A stretch of DNA of 16,831 bases, from contig QHXD01000001.1 of NCBI GenBank assembly GCA_003223895.1, positions 1 to 16,831 on the forward strand, read 5' to 3'. The stretch comes from Acidobacteriota bacterium. GTDB lineage: Bacteria > Acidobacteriota > Terriglobia > 20CM-2-55-15. The notes beneath the pieces are model-generated. The model was not told the origin of the DNA. It searched no databases and worked only from the letters and a program-made list of their open reading frames with translations. The stretch's first letter is position 1, and each line of letters begins with the position of its first letter. A program made the position numbers and the translations under genes. This document shows positions 1 to 7,024 of this stretch, piece after piece.

Positions 1-350
1 AGCAGCGGAGCCGCGGCCGTGACTTCCACGAACTCATCGATGTTTCCTACGGCCAGCGTCAAATCCAGATCCAGATGATCGCCCACCCGCAGACTGATGC
101 CGGTCCTTTTCAACGCGGAAAAACCCTGTTTAGTGACCCTGATCTCGTAGTCGCCGGGAGGAAGCGCGAAAAAACGATAAGAGCCGTCGGCGCCGGTGCC
201 GATCTTCAATTCCGCATCGGTGCCGGCGTTGGCGATTCGGACCTCGGCTTCAGGCACGGGCAGCCCGGAGGGATCCCGGACGATCCCTGCCAACTCCGCT
301 TTCGTGGATTGCAGGGCGCCGGTGACCAGCAAGAGAAGCAAGATCGTCAT
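1..350 (-). CDS. Oar-like TonB-dependent receptor, N-terminal fragment (runs off the window)
   Basis: Reading the minus strand from the ATG at 350 gives 116 codons open to the window edge. A hydrophobic Leu-rich signal segment is followed by AELAGIVRDPSGLPVPEAEV, YRFFALPPGDYEIRVTKQGF and VEVTAAAPLL. This is the carboxypeptidase-regulatory-like (transthyretin-fold) domain that opens Oar-type outer-membrane receptors, and the last visible motif is the usual lead-in to the plug domain. Such proteins normally continue for 800-1100 residues as a TonB-dependent beta-barrel, which lies outside the window. The start is uncertain: no clear Shine-Dalgarno sequence is visible, and an in-frame GTG at 368 would add MYKIVS, giving the signal peptide a lysine. 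The gene is transcribed away from the receptor at 778. The family is clear; the substrate cannot be told. Confidence 0.85.
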   Translation of the reverse strand, partial: MTILLLLLVTGALQSTKAELAGIVRDPSGLPVPEAEVRIANAGTDAELKIGTGADGSYRFFALPPGDYEIRVTKQGFSALKRTGISLRVGDHLDLDLTLAVGNIDEFVEVTAAAPL

Positions 351-399
351 GGAGACGATCTTATACACTTTTAGACGATATTGGCGCAAGACTGGGGAG

Positions 400-421
400 T
401 CGTATATACGATATAATACGA
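400..421. promoter_or_regulatory. AT-rich palindromic operator/promoter candidate
   Basis: A perfect 12-base palindrome, TCGTATATACGA (400-411), is followed by another ATACGA at 416-421, giving three half-sites in 22 bases. The stretch contains TATAAT on the plus strand (412-417) and TATTAT on the minus strand. It lies about 50 bases upstream of the minus-strand receptor start, in otherwise GC-rich DNA. Spacing and symmetry suggest a dimeric repressor site overlapping the promoter of the gene at 1-350. The regulator is unknown, and no regulator gene lies next to it in the window. Confidence 0.4.
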
Positions 422-437
422 ATTAACTTTTTCTCGG

Positions 438-655
438 GTGAGCGAAGATCGTGGGGCGAGGGTATTCCCCTCCTGGAACAGGAGGGGTGGCTGCGCCGTT
501 AAGAAAAAGCCCCCATTCCGAAGCGGCGCAGACGGGGTGGTCGCTCACACGAAATGTTTCGCCGAACTGACCACCCCGGCCGCGCCTTCAAAGGAGGCTT
601 CGCGGCATTTTCTTGATGGCACGTCCACCCCTCCTGTCCCAGGAGGGGAATACCC
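438..655. repeat. Nested palindromic intergenic repeat, copy 1
   Basis: This is an imperfect long inverted repeat centred near 555. Its two arms read alike when one is reverse-complemented: a CCCCTCCTG..CAGGAGGGG hairpin, then GTGGCTGCGCC or a close variant, then GGGGTGGTC. Each arm has its own perfect small hairpin: 467-487 (loop GAA) and 628-648 (loop TCC). A closely similar copy lies in opposite orientation at 3448-3660, and similarity extends a few bases outside to GTGAGCGAAGATCGTG at 438-453. Short open frames inside are by-products of the repeat. The 351-777 gap otherwise holds only the AT-rich site and a weak promoter candidate. Confidence 0.85.
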
Positions 656-720
656 TTCCCACCATTTATAGTCAATCAACCGCCATTGACCCTCCGAATC
701 CTGCCATTCATTGGGAAGCG

Positions 721-750
721 TTCGGCGTGCCCGAAAGCGCCACATACAAT
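721..750 (+). promoter_or_regulatory. Weak sigma70-like promoter candidate for the receptor at 778
   Basis: TACAAT at 745-750 is a good -10 hexamer about 28 bases before the start codon. The best partner is TTCGGC at 721-726 with an 18-base spacer, which is a poor -35. A TTGACC at 686-691 has no -10 at proper spacing. Confidence 0.3.
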
Positions 751-777
751 TTCTGATTCGGAACAGGAGAGTCTAAA

Positions 778-3378
778 ATGCGCTTCCGCATACAGTCTTC
801 AATACTTGCAACCGCTCTTTTCATTCTCTCTATTTTCCTGGCGCAACCGGTTCAGGCTCAATCGGTCGCCAGCGGCACGGTTGAGGGAACCGTTGCCGAT
901 CCAACCGGCGCCGTGGTGAGCGGCGCAAAGGTTGAAATCCGGAACCCTCTCACCGGATATCAGCAAGCGACGACTACAGACACCTCCGGCGTCTTTCGAT
1001 TCAGCAATCTTCCGTTCAACAACTATCACATTGAGATCACTGAGCAGGGATTTGCCGCCACGGGCCAGGATGTCAACGTCCGCTCGACCGTTCCTGCCAG
1101 CGTGAAAGTGACCCTTACCGTCGCCGGCGTTACGGAAAGCGTCACGGTCGAAGCGACCGGGGCCGATATTCTCGAGAACGTTCCTTACGCGCACAGCGAC
1201 GTCGACGTCTCGACGCTGGACAAATTGCCAACGCTGTCACCGGCCTCGGGCCTGAGCGACGCCATCATTCTTTCTTCGCCCGGGGTTGTCGCCGATTCCA
1301 ATGGGTTCTTTCATCCGTTGGGTGACCACGCGCAGACGTCCTTCGCGATCGACGGACAGCCGATCAGCGACCAGCAGAGCAAAGCATTCTCGACGCAGAT
1401 ACCGGTGAATGCGATCCAGTCGATGGAGTTGATCACCGGCACGCCCACTGCGGAGTACGGCGACAAGACCAGTCTTGTGGTGAACGCGACCACACGTTCG
1501 GGTCTGGGCCTGGCAAAGCCCACGGGAAGCTTCCAAACGGAATACAGTTCCTTCGGAACGATCTCCGAGGCCGTCAACTTTGGTGCGGGTGGCCAAAAAG
1601 CCGGCTATTTCCTGGCGGCAAATGGGGTGCGATCGGGACGCTTCCTGGACACACCGGAATTCAGGCCAATCCATGCGATCGGCAACAGTGGGGACATCTT
1701 CAATCGTTTCGATTTCAACCTAGGCCCGAAGGACTCGTTCCACACCAATTTCCTGCTGGCGCGCAACTGGTTCCAGGTTCCGAATACCCTCGACCAGCCC
1801 AACCAGGACCAGCGTCAGAAGGTGGTCACTTTCAATCTTGCTCCCGGGTATCAACATACGTTCAGTACAAGCGCGCTGTTGACGCTCAATCCCTTCGTGC
1901 GCCAGGATCGCGTACACTTTTATCCGAGCGCGGACCCGTTCGATGATTCTCCGGCCACGCTCGCCCAAAGCCGCCGGCTCACCAACTGGGGTCTTCGGGG
2001 CGACGTTTCGTACGTGAAGAGCCAGCACAATCTGAAAATCGGCGGCCAGGTGATGCAGACGCGGCTGACCGAGGCTTTTGGTCTGGGCATTACCGACCCG
2101 CTGCTGAATCCCGTTTGCGTGAACGCGGCCGGCGAAGGACAGGAATTGCCCACTGTGACGAACCCGGCGAACTGCGCCCGTTCTGGTGCAGGCTTCCGGG
2201 CGAATCCGGGTTTCCTGCCCGGCCTTCTTCCCCTGGATCTCACGCGCGGCGGCAGCCTCTTCCAGTTTGCGGCAAATGGCAACGTCAACGAGTACGCTGC
2301 GTACATTCAAGACTCCGTCACGGTCGGAAAGCTGACATTGAGCCCGGGTCTTCGCGTCGATCACTACGTCAGCCCTTCAGCAACGGACACGGGAGTGCAG
2401 CCCCGCGTTGGAATTTCGTACCTGATCAGCGCCACCGGCACGGTACTGCGCGCCGGATATGCGCGAACGTTTGAAACGCCGTACAACGAGAACCTTCTTC
2501 TGTCGAGCACCACGGGCGTCGGCGGCTTGACCGACGTATTTGGCGCGCAAGGCCAGGCGCCGCTTCACCCGGGACGCCGGAATCAATACAACGTGGGACT
2601 GCAGCAGGCACTCGGCAGGTACATCCAGGTAGATGGCGACTACTTTTGGAAATTTACGACGAACGCGTACGATTTCGATGTGCTCTTCAACACTCCTGTC
2701 CAATTTCCGATCAGTTGGCGGAAATCCAAAATCGATGGAGTGTCGTTTCGTGTGAGTACCACCAACATCAAAGGCTTCCAGTGGTACACCACCATGGGAC
2801 ACAACCGATCTCGTTTCTTTGGTCCCGAGGTGGGAGGCCTGTTGTTCAATTCGCCGGTAGATGCGCCGGTTTTCCGTATCGATCACGATCAGGCCTTCCA
2901 GCAAACGTCGAACATTCGGTATCAATGGAAGAAGGATGGTCCCTGGGCCGGCTTTACGTGGAGGTACGATAGCGGCCTGGTGGCGGGCGCCGTGGCGGGA
3001 CTTGATGACCTTCTCGCACTGACGGCCGCGCAGCAGGCCGCGGTTGGCTTCTTCTGCGGCAGCACGGTGGCAACACCAGACAGTCCGATCACCGCGTGCG
3101 GTGGATCCAACTTTGGAGCGACCCGTTTGAAGATACCGGCTCCGGGCACCGCCGATGACGATCACAATCCGCCGCGCATCGCGCCACGTCACCTGTTCGA
3201 TATTGGGGCCGGCACGGACAACCTCCTTAGGAGCGGCGACAGCAGGCGCGTTACTCTTCGGTTTACCGTTTCCAACGTCGGGAACAAGATCGCGCTGTAC
3301 AACTTCCTGTCCACTTTCAGCGGTACCCACTTCGTGGCACCGCGTACGTATCAGGGTTCCATCGGTTTCGTGTTCTAG
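778..3378 (+). CDS. Oar-like TonB-dependent outer-membrane receptor
   Basis: 866 residues. The ATG follows AGGAGAG at a 7-base spacing, so the start is firm. A signal peptide of about 28 residues (ending PVQAQ) leads into a carboxypeptidase-regulatory-like domain at roughly 30-115 (GTVEGTVADPTGAVVSGAKV, SNLPFNNYHIEITEQGF). The VTESVTVEATG linker follows, then a plug-like domain at about 125-235 (FAIDGQPISDQ, IQSMELITGTPTAEYGD). The remainder is beta-barrel, ending in the aromatic GSIGFVF typical of outer-membrane barrels. Paired cysteines in two loop-like segments (PVCVNAAG..PANCAR and FFCGST..ITACGG) may form disulphides. It is somewhat shorter than many Oar proteins. The role is presumed uptake of large or polymer-derived ligands; the substrate is not readable. 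It is flanked on both sides by inverted copies of the same palindromic repeat. Confidence 0.93.
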   Translation: MRFRIQSSILATALFILSIFLAQPVQAQSVASGTVEGTVADPTGAVVSGAKVEIRNPLTGYQQATTTDTSGVFRFSNLPFNNYHIEITEQGFAATGQDVNVRSTVPASVKVTLTVAGVTESVTVEATGADILENVPYAHSDVDVSTLDKLPTLSPASGLSDAIILSSPGVVADSNGFFHPLGDHAQTSFAIDGQPISDQQSKAFSTQIPVNAIQSMELITGTPTAEYGDKTSLVVNATTRSGLGLAKPTGSFQTEYSSFGTISEAVNFGAGGQKAGYFLAANGVRSGRFLDTPEFRPIHAIGNSGDIFNRFDFNLGPKDSFHTNFLLARNWFQVPNTLDQPNQDQRQKVVTFNLAPGYQHTFSTSALLTLNPFVRQDRVHFYPSADPFDDSPATLAQSRRLTNWGLRGDVSYVKSQHNLKIGGQVMQTRLTEAFGLGITDPLLNPVCVNAAGEGQELPTVTNPANCARSGAGFRANPGFLPGLLPLDLTRGGSLFQFAANGNVNEYAAYIQDSVTVGKLTLSPGLRVDHYVSPSATDTGVQPRVGISYLISATGTVLRAGYARTFETPYNENLLLSSTTGVGGLTDVFGAQGQAPLHPGRRNQYNVGLQQALGRYIQVDGDYFWKFTTNAYDFDVLFNTPVQFPISWRKSKIDGVSFRVSTTNIKGFQWYTTMGHNRSRFFGPEVGGLLFNSPVDAPVFRIDHDQAFQQTSNIRYQWKKDGPWAGFTWRYDSGLVAGAVAGLDDLLALTAAQQAAVGFFCGSTVATPDSPITACGGSNFGATRLKIPAPGTADDDHNPPRIAPRHLFDIGAGTDNLLRSGDSRRVTLRFTVSNVGNKIALYNFLSTFSGTHFVAPRTYQGSIGFVF

Positions 3379-3383
3379 GGGCG

Positions 3384-3724
3384 CGTCGCGGAAACACAAA
3401 GACATAACGCGGCAACCAAAATTATGGAAATGAGTCCAGGCGAAGGTGTTCCCCTCCTGGGACAGGAGGGGTGGACGCGCCATCAAGAAAATGCAGCGAA
3501 GCCTCCGTTGAAGGCGCGGCCGGGGTGGTCAGTCCGGCGAAACATTTTGTGTGAGCGACCACCCCGTCTGCGCCGCTTCGGAACGGGCTCTTTTTCTTAA
3601 TGGCGCAGCCACCCCTCCTGTTCCAGGAGGGGAACACCCTGCATCACGATCTTCGCTCACTCAAGAAAAACGCTCCCCAAAAGACAGAGTCTTACACTTT
3701 GTGTCTTTGTGTTTTCATGCGACG
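3384..3724. repeat. Outer inverted arms (AAACACAAAGACA type) enclosing repeat copy 2
   Basis: CGTCGCG then GAAACACAAAGACATAA at 3384-3407 recurs as its reverse complement at 3698-3724, where TTTGTGTCTTTGTGTTTT is followed by CATGCGACG. The two arms lie 5' and 3' of repeat copy 2 at similar distances. The simplest reading is that copy 2 sits inside an older palindromic element of another family, or that both form one composite. Together with copy 2 this accounts for most of the 387-base gap between the two receptor genes. Confidence 0.6.
3448..3660. repeat. Nested palindromic intergenic repeat, copy 2 (inverted relative to copy 1)
   Basis: Reverse-complementing this stretch gives a sequence that follows copy 1 almost base for base from GTGAGCGAAGATCGTG to the terminal AGGAGGGGAA, with scattered substitutions; I judge by eye about nine in ten identical. 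The small arm hairpins are 3451-3471 (loop GGA) and 3612-3632 (loop TTC). It begins about 70 bases after the stop codon of the upstream receptor. Confidence 0.85.
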
Positions 3725-3752
3725 TCACAGTAATTCCGAAATGCAGTATTAT
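3724..3752 (+). promoter_or_regulatory. Sigma70-like promoter for the receptor at 3766
   Basis: GTCACA (3724-3729), a 17-base spacer and TATTAT (3747-3752) match the consensus at 4/6 and 5/6. The predicted start near 3759 leaves only about 7 bases before ATG 3766, which fits the lack of a Shine-Dalgarno sequence there. The -35 touches the end of the outer repeat arm. Confidence 0.45.
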
Positions 3753-3765
3753 TCCTTTCGAATCG

Positions 3766-5928
3766 ATGAAACTACGCTCGTGCGTTCTCGCCGTTTTTCT
3801 TCTTTCTCTTGAAGCCACCAGTTCCGCGCAGCAGGCGAGCGGCACACTCGTCGTACAAGTCCGCAGCAATTCCCAGCCTGTGGAACAAGCTGAGGTCACC
3901 GCCGGCGAACGGTTTGCGATTACCAACGCGGCGGGCGAGGCGACACTGGAGACCCCGGCCGGAACCATTGAAGTGATGGTCGAGAGATATGGGTTCAAGC
4001 GGCAGAGCGAGCGGGTTTTTATTCCGGAGGGCACAACGACTCGTCTCGGCATCGAGCTTCAGCCCGAAGCGGTGTTAAAGGAAGAAATCACAGTCACCGC
4101 CACGCGAAGCGACACACGCATCGAAGATGAACCGTTGCGCGTTGAAATCCTCAATCAGGAAGAAGTTGAAGAAAAGGCGCTGATGACGCCCGGAGATATC
4201 GCCATGCTGCTCAATGAAACCAGCGGCCTGCGCGTTCAAGTCACTTCGCCTTCTCTGGGTGCGGCCAATGTGCGGGTTCAGGGATTGAGAGGGCGTTATA
4301 CCCAGCTTTTGTCGGATGGTCTTCCGTTGTACGGCGGCCAGACGGGCTCGATCGGTCTTCTTCAGATACCGCCGCTCGATCTCGGACAAGTCGCAGTGAT
4401 CAAGGGCGTCGCATCGGCGCTTTACGGCTCATCGGCTCTTGGCGGGGTCATTAATCTCGTTTCTCGCCGGCCGGCGAAAAGGGAGCGCGAAATCCTGCTC
4501 AACGGCACGACGCGCGGTGGCCAGGACACAGTCTTCTGGCTTGCAGAACCGGCGAAAAAGGGCTTCGGCTACACACTGCTTGGTGGAACGCACTTTCAAC
4601 ATCACAAAGACATTGATCACGACGGCTGGGCGGATGTGCCCGGTTATCGCCGCGTTGATCTGCGGCCACGGCTCTTCTGGGACAACGGCGCCGGGCGATC
4701 GGTATTTGCAACGGCCGGCGCCATGGCCGAGGAACGGAACGGTGGAACGATCGGCGACTCGAGAGTTCCCGACGGGCAGCGGTTTCCGGAGAAACTTGGA
4801 ACGCAGCGATTCGATGCCGGCCTGGTCAGCCGGTTTCTTGTGGGAAATCATCCTCTGTCGGTTCGCGGATCGGTCATGACCCAGGGGCATCGGCATCAGT
4901 TCGGCGAGGTCCTCGAGCGGGACCGGCGCGAGACATTGTTTGGCGAGACGGCAATCAACGGCACCCGGAAGGGACATACCTGGCTCGTTGGATCCGCGCT
5001 GCAGGCCGACATTTACCGAGCGCATGATGTGGCGGCGCAGAACTACACCTATGTCGTGCCTGCGGTCTTCGCGCAAGACGAATACGCTTTGGGTTCACGG
5101 CTGACTTTGTCCGGAAGTGGCAGGCTCGATGTCCACAGCAAGTACGGCACATTCTTCAATCCGAGGCTCTCGGCGCTTATTCGCCTTCCTCGCAAGCTCA
5201 CCGCTCGTCTTTCGAGCGGAACGGGCGTCTTCACCCCGACTCCGTTTACAGAAGAAACCGAGGCCGTGGGCCTCTCGAAACTGCTGCCATTGAGAAACAT
5301 CAAAGCCGAACGCGCCTGGAGCGCCTCCGGTGATCTCGGGTGGAGCGGCCCTCATGTCGAATTGAATGGAACAATGTTCGGCTCCATTATTCGTGATCCG
5401 GTCATGTTGCGGCCTGCGGCTTCTGCAACTCCGGGGACGCTCGAGATTGTGAATGTGCATGGGCGAACGCGAACGATGGGATCTGAGTTCCTGGCCCGGC
5501 TTCACGGCGGTGACTTCGGTCTGGTGTTGACGCATACCTTCGTTCACTCCACTGAAATCGATCGGCAAGGGCTCGACCGGCAGCTTGTGCCGCTGACGCC
5601 AAAACACACGGCTGGAATCGTTGGTACCTGGGAGAAGGAAGGCGTGGGCCGTGTCGGAATCGAAATGTTTTATACGGGTCGGCAGCGGCTCGATGAGAAT
5701 CCGTATCGTCAGGATAGCGTCCCGTATCGGCTATTTGGCATGCTTGTTGAACGACGCTTTGGCCCGCTTCGCCTTTTTGTGAATGCAGAAAACCTGGCGA
5801 ACGTGCGGCAAACCAAATACGATCGCCTCCTGCGGCCGCAGCGAAGCTTCGACGGGCAGTGGACTGTGGACGAATGGGCTCCGCTCGACGGACGCGTTAT
5901 AAACGGAGGCCTGCGCTTCAGCTTTTGA
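3766..5928 (+). CDS. TonB-dependent receptor, siderophore/cobalamin-receptor type, with N-terminal regulatory-like domain
   Basis: 720 residues from ATG 3766. This start gives a clean signal peptide (MKLRSCVLAVFLLSLEATSS, cut before QQ). An in-frame ATG at 3709 would lie inside a repeat arm and spoil it. Residues 23-100 form a small beta-sandwich (ITNAAGEATLETPAG). A TonB-box-like EEITVTATR is at 106-114. A classical plug follows at about 118-235 (RVQGLRGRYTQLLSDGLPL, IKGVASALYGSSALGGVINL), then a 22-strand-type barrel ending INGGLRFSF. Length and plug motifs resemble FepA/CirA/BtuB-like receptors rather than Oar. It likely imports a metal chelate or corrinoid with TonB-ExbBD, which are not in the window. 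It is convergent with the LytTR regulator gene. Confidence 0.93.
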   Translation: MKLRSCVLAVFLLSLEATSSAQQASGTLVVQVRSNSQPVEQAEVTAGERFAITNAAGEATLETPAGTIEVMVERYGFKRQSERVFIPEGTTTRLGIELQPEAVLKEEITVTATRSDTRIEDEPLRVEILNQEEVEEKALMTPGDIAMLLNETSGLRVQVTSPSLGAANVRVQGLRGRYTQLLSDGLPLYGGQTGSIGLLQIPPLDLGQVAVIKGVASALYGSSALGGVINLVSRRPAKREREILLNGTTRGGQDTVFWLAEPAKKGFGYTLLGGTHFQHHKDIDHDGWADVPGYRRVDLRPRLFWDNGAGRSVFATAGAMAEERNGGTIGDSRVPDGQRFPEKLGTQRFDAGLVSRFLVGNHPLSVRGSVMTQGHRHQFGEVLERDRRETLFGETAINGTRKGHTWLVGSALQADIYRAHDVAAQNYTYVVPAVFAQDEYALGSRLTLSGSGRLDVHSKYGTFFNPRLSALIRLPRKLTARLSSGTGVFTPTPFTEETEAVGLSKLLPLRNIKAERAWSASGDLGWSGPHVELNGTMFGSIIRDPVMLRPAASATPGTLEIVNVHGRTRTMGSEFLARLHGGDFGLVLTHTFVHSTEIDRQGLDRQLVPLTPKHTAGIVGTWEKEGVGRVGIEMFYTGRQRLDENPYRQDSVPYRLFGMLVERRFGPLRLFVNAENLANVRQTKYDRLLRPQRSFDGQWTVDEWAPLDGRVINGGLRFSF

Positions 5929-5932
5929 TGCT

Positions 5933-6226
5933 CTGTAGCGGCGCTCTATGAAAGTGTGAACGAATTGCCAGTTGCGCGTTTTTAAAATTCTACTCCTAAG
6001 TTAGGAGGGGTGGCTGCGCCATTAAAAAAATGTCGCGAAGCCACCGAAGCGGGCGCAGACGGGGTGGTTCCCGAGCAGAATCCTGCAACCAGCAGCTTCG
6101 GAACCACCCCGCCTGCTCGGCCTTTCTGGAATTTGATGGCCTCGCAGGCACCCCTCCTAACTCAGGAGGGGAATTTCAAAACGCGCCCCGCCAATTCCTT
6201 CACACCCTCTATGACCGCTGCTACAG
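5933..6226. repeat. Long composite palindrome filling the gap between convergent genes (contains repeat copy 3)
   Basis: The outer ends are CTGTAGCGGCGCTCTATGA (from 5933) and, on the other strand, CTGTAGCAGCGGTCATAGAG (from 6226). Further in, both arms carry GTGTGAA.GAATTG and GCGCGTTTT. The core (5993-6171) is a diverged third member of the 438/3448 repeat family, with GGAGGGGTGGCTGCGCC and GGGGTGGTTCC in both arms. Arm hairpins are 5993-6007 (CTCCTAA/TTAGGAG) and 6151-6171. It starts 4 bases after one stop codon and ends 6 bases before the other gene's stop. It could act as a bidirectional terminator when transcribed. Confidence 0.85.
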
Positions 6227-6232
6227 CGGCTG

Positions 6233-7024
6233 TCACAGTTTCAGGAGCTGTTCGCGAAGAACGCGTGACTGGAGACGACTGACGCGGAATTCCTGGTTGT
6301 CGTTGAGGACGACCGTGAAGGTTCCACCCGGCATCGGAACAATCCGGCGGATCATTTCCACGTTCACGAGCGTGCCTCGGCCGAGCCGTACAAACAACGA
6401 AGGATCCAGACGCGCAGCGAGATCCCGGAGGCGATATGAAATCGTATGGGTCTCGTTTTCCGACGTATGCAGATGCAGCAGCTCGCCGTCGGCCACGACT
6501 GAAACAATCTGGCGGACGGGTACGAGGATGATCGCATCCCGCTGGCGAACCGGAATGCGTTCGAACTGAGGGCTGCCGCCGGCGGCTTCGTAGTCTGAGA
6601 TCGCGGCACGGACGCGCTCGGCTTCCTCGACCTGGAAGTCCTCGCGCTCGAGCCGTTCCCTGGCCCGGTCGATGGTCTGACGCAATCGGCCGGCCTCGAC
6701 TGGTTTCAGAATGTAGTCGACGGCATTCACGTCGAAAGCGCGGACCGCATATTGGTCATAAGCAGTGACGAAAGCCACCAATGGCGTCCGGTTTTTCTTG
6801 AGAAGCCGCACCACACCGAGGCCATCGACTTCGGGCATTTGCAGATCGAGAAGCGCCAGGTCGGGATGGCTGGATTCGATCAGATGAACCGCCTCCATAC
6901 CGTTTGCGGCTTCTCCGACAATTTCAACGTCCTTGAAAGTGCGCAGTATGGACGCCAAAAAAGAACGGGCCGGCCGCTCGTCATCGGCAATAACGACCCG
7001 GAGTTTCTCGGTGGTTCCCGTCAT
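6233..7024 (-). CDS. LytTR-family response regulator
   Basis: 263 residues. The receiver domain (about 8-120) has the acidic pocket D14-D15, phosphoacceptor D60 in LALLDLQMPEVDG, T87 and K107 in YILKP. A linker leads to a LytTR DNA-binding domain at about 157-260, with RIPVRQRDAIILV and LFVRLGRGTLVNVEMIRRIV. Phosphorylation by the upstream kinase should alter binding to promoter direct repeats. The start is ATG 7024, which overlaps the kinase stop codon (ATGA), so the two are translationally coupled. A longer in-frame reading back to 7321 would run through the kinase ATPase domain and is not credible. Target genes are not evident, though the convergent receptor at 3766 is a neighbour worth testing. 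Confidence 0.96.
   Translation of the reverse strand: MTGTTEKLRVVIADDERPARSFLASILRTFKDVEIVGEAANGMEAVHLIESSHPDLALLDLQMPEVDGLGVVRLLKKNRTPLVAFVTAYDQYAVRAFDVNAVDYILKPVEAGRLRQTIDRARERLEREDFQVEEAERVRAAISDYEAAGGSPQFERIPVRQRDAIILVPVRQIVSVVADGELLHLHTSENETHTISYRLRDLAARLDPSLFVRLGRGTLVNVEMIRRIVPMPGGTFTVVLNDNQEFRVSRLQSRVLREQLLKL

Noticed and set aside
438..745. Short open frames on both strands over repeat copy 1, and equivalent ones at 3422-3812 and 6010-6569
   Set aside because: They follow the palindromic repeat sequence, have similar peptides in both orientations, no ribosome-binding sites and no domain-like features. They are by-products of the repeats or overlap real genes.
2377..3486. Long antisense open frame (369 codons) over the first receptor
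   Set aside because: The reverse-strand frame of a GC-rich coding gene gives Arg/Ala-rich sequence with no recognisable domains and no ribosome-binding site.
3709..3765. Upstream ATG for the second receptor
   Set aside because: It would add 19 residues encoded largely by a repeat arm and the promoter, and would displace a clean signal peptide.
438..6171. Possible CRISPR array
   Set aside because: There are only three copies kilobases apart, each itself palindromic and over 170 bases long, with genes between them and no cas genes.
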